Shown piece after piece: positions 63,024 through 64,000 of a stretch of 64,000 nucleotides of DNA. Below the pieces are notes generated by a model. That model did not search any database. It saw nothing but the letters and a program-made list of their open reading frames with translations, and had not been told where the DNA came from. The stretch is from Perkinsus olseni (Eukaryota; Perkinsozoa; Perkinsida), in NCBI GenBank assembly GCA_013115125.1, contig JABANN010000059.1, positions 26,426 to 90,425 of the forward strand, read 5' to 3'. Both the position numbers and the translations under genes were made by a program. The stretch's first letter is position 1; every line of letters starts with the position of its first letter.

Positions 63024-63770
63024 ATGACAGTTCCAGCGATTCGCGAAGCGATCAAGCTATGGATATTACTATTATTCGCACCAACGGCGCTGAGCATTTC
63101 GAATCTCAGCGACAGCAGAGGTGTGCTCTTTCTCTCGGGAGTTAGTCAACACACCTTCAGAAATCGCTCCGGTGCACTGTCAGATTCCACACAAACCCGC
63201 ATGCTAACCGGCAAGCGCGAGTTGTGTCCCGATGGCTCTGGCAGTCAGAAGTTTGGATACATACGAGCCAGCCCAATCACCAAGTAGACCCCAGTCACAT
63301 CATCGCTGGCCGGATGCCGCTCGTGGGCAGGTTCTTTTATGCTGCTATTAAAGCAGACAAGGATCCAGCTACCGCGCCGACCTTTGTATACTTCGAGGGT
63401 GGACCCGGCGGCAGCAGCGTTGCCGCGCCACTACAACTGAATGGACCATGCATACGAGATTTCGTCGCTCGACGTCTGAGACTCAATCTGTGAGCCCCTG
63501 TATGGCATTTCTGGATATGTGAGCTTTGAGCGCGCCAGCTGATATACTTCGATCAAAGACTTGCAGGATTGATGTTATTACCAAGTTCACTCAGGAGAAT
63601 CTCTCCTTCAATCGAAACGTGCACCTCGTCGGCAATTCATACTCAGGTGTGTTCAAAGGCGTTGTAGCCGCGGGATTGTCTGGCCATTCTCAGCTTCCTT
63701 CGTGGCGATGCTTGCAGCTCGACTCGGCGAGTCGGACTCGCCGCGAAGCCTCAACCCCAGGTTCATGTCG
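63024..63770 (+). pseudogene. carboxypeptidase copy D, 3'-truncated
   Basis: Exon 1 (63024-63283) is intact: MTVPAIREAIKLWILLLFAP (signal-peptide-like) and on to GSGSQKFGYIRASPITK. Exon 2 holds FVYFEGGPGGSSVAAPL. The elbow exon reads LVGNSYSG, nearest to the canonical GESYAG of the four copies. The next exon (AFVAMLAARL) carries a 14-nt insertion at 63727-63740, and similarity to A and C ends near 63770. The remaining exons are absent before the window end. Confidence 0.75.
63719..63740. repeat. 14-nt palindromic insertion in an exon of copy D
   Basis: After TCGACTCG comes GCGAGTCGGACTCG (outer base mismatched). Copies A and C read CGACTCGCCGAGAAGCC without it. Confidence 0.9.
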
Positions 63771-63803
63771 TGTGTTTCTTTTCGAAGGATGTCGGACTGC
63801 ACC

Positions 63804-63825
63804 TGTTGGGACTCCCAACTTGGGA
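63804..63825. repeat. 14-nt palindromic insertion pattern after copy D
   Basis: TGTTGGGA is followed by CTCCCAACTTGGGA (outer base mismatched). It lies in non-homologous DNA after the break in copy D. The rest to 64000 shows nothing recognisable. Confidence 0.65.
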
Positions 63826-64000
63826 GCCTTTTTGGGTTTCCATGTCAATGTTCTCAATGTCGCGAGAAGATGCACTCATTCCACTAGATTAACACAACCA
63901 GTCGATAATACCAATTAATACTAATGGATGAAGCCGCCTGTGCACAGGAGATTGGGAGAGAGAGGCAATCGGGATAGCAGTAATGCGTAGATATTCACAT

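Noticed and set aside
1-64000. Retroelements, virus-like elements, CRISPR arrays, spliced-leader genes
   Set aside because: No reverse transcriptase, integrase, capsid or envelope motifs, no long terminal repeats, no regularly spaced repeats, and no dinoflagellate-type spliced-leader sequence found by eye.

Overview
The window is nuclear DNA of a unicellular eukaryote. It has GT-AG (and a few GC-AG) introns at very high density, a fused eukaryotic NAD(P)H glutamate synthase, ribosomal protein eS4, and tRNA genes without encoded CCA. Exons are short, many introns are only 44-56 nt, base composition is near-balanced, and paralogues lie in tandem. A perkinsid or other alveolate (Perkinsus-like) fits best, but this is inference from gene style, not a proven assignment.

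Layout. 1-2.4 kb: 3' part of a SUMO-activating enzyme AOS1-like gene (+). 2.7-4.4 kb: an unrecognised multi-exon gene (+). 5.1-23.8 kb: one glutamate synthase (GOGAT) gene rebuilt here as 51 exons (about 2,388 codons, all phases consistent). Its introns hold three tRNA-Arg(CCU), a tRNA-Ser(UGA) plus a decayed copy, a tRNA-Arg(UCU), many tRNA 3'-half relics, copies of a ~110-bp repeat (called R1 here) and a recurrent 19-nt motif. 25.4-26.2 kb: small secreted-type protein (-). 27.9-29.0 kb: intronless 377-aa protein (+). 30.9-35.4 kb: NDP-sugar epimerase (+). 35.8-38.5 kb: OTU1/YOD1-type deubiquitinase (+). 39.4-43.8 kb: helical-repeat protein (+). 44.7-46.0 kb: eS4 (-). 46.7-47.3 kb: small tail-anchored protein (+). 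49.9 kb: tRNA-Ala(AGC). 51.9-64 kb: four copies (A-D) of a secreted serine carboxypeptidase-like (S10) gene with duplicated upstream DNA, two nearly full length and two truncated.

Most notable signal. At about 17 places, mostly in 49.7-63.8 kb and once inside an R1 repeat at 38.6 kb, the DNA carries a 14-nt insertion built only from its left flank. After 8 bases X come one base, then the reverse complement of X (the outermost base often mismatched), then the last 5 bases of X again. The insert differs at every site, but the architecture is constant. Where a paralogous copy exists it lacks exactly these 14 (or 28) nt, and removing them restores alignment. A second theme is that tRNA genes, tRNA 3' halves and small repeats make up much of several introns, suggesting that such pieces seed introns. 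I saw no reverse transcriptase, integrase, LTR, capsid gene or CRISPR array.
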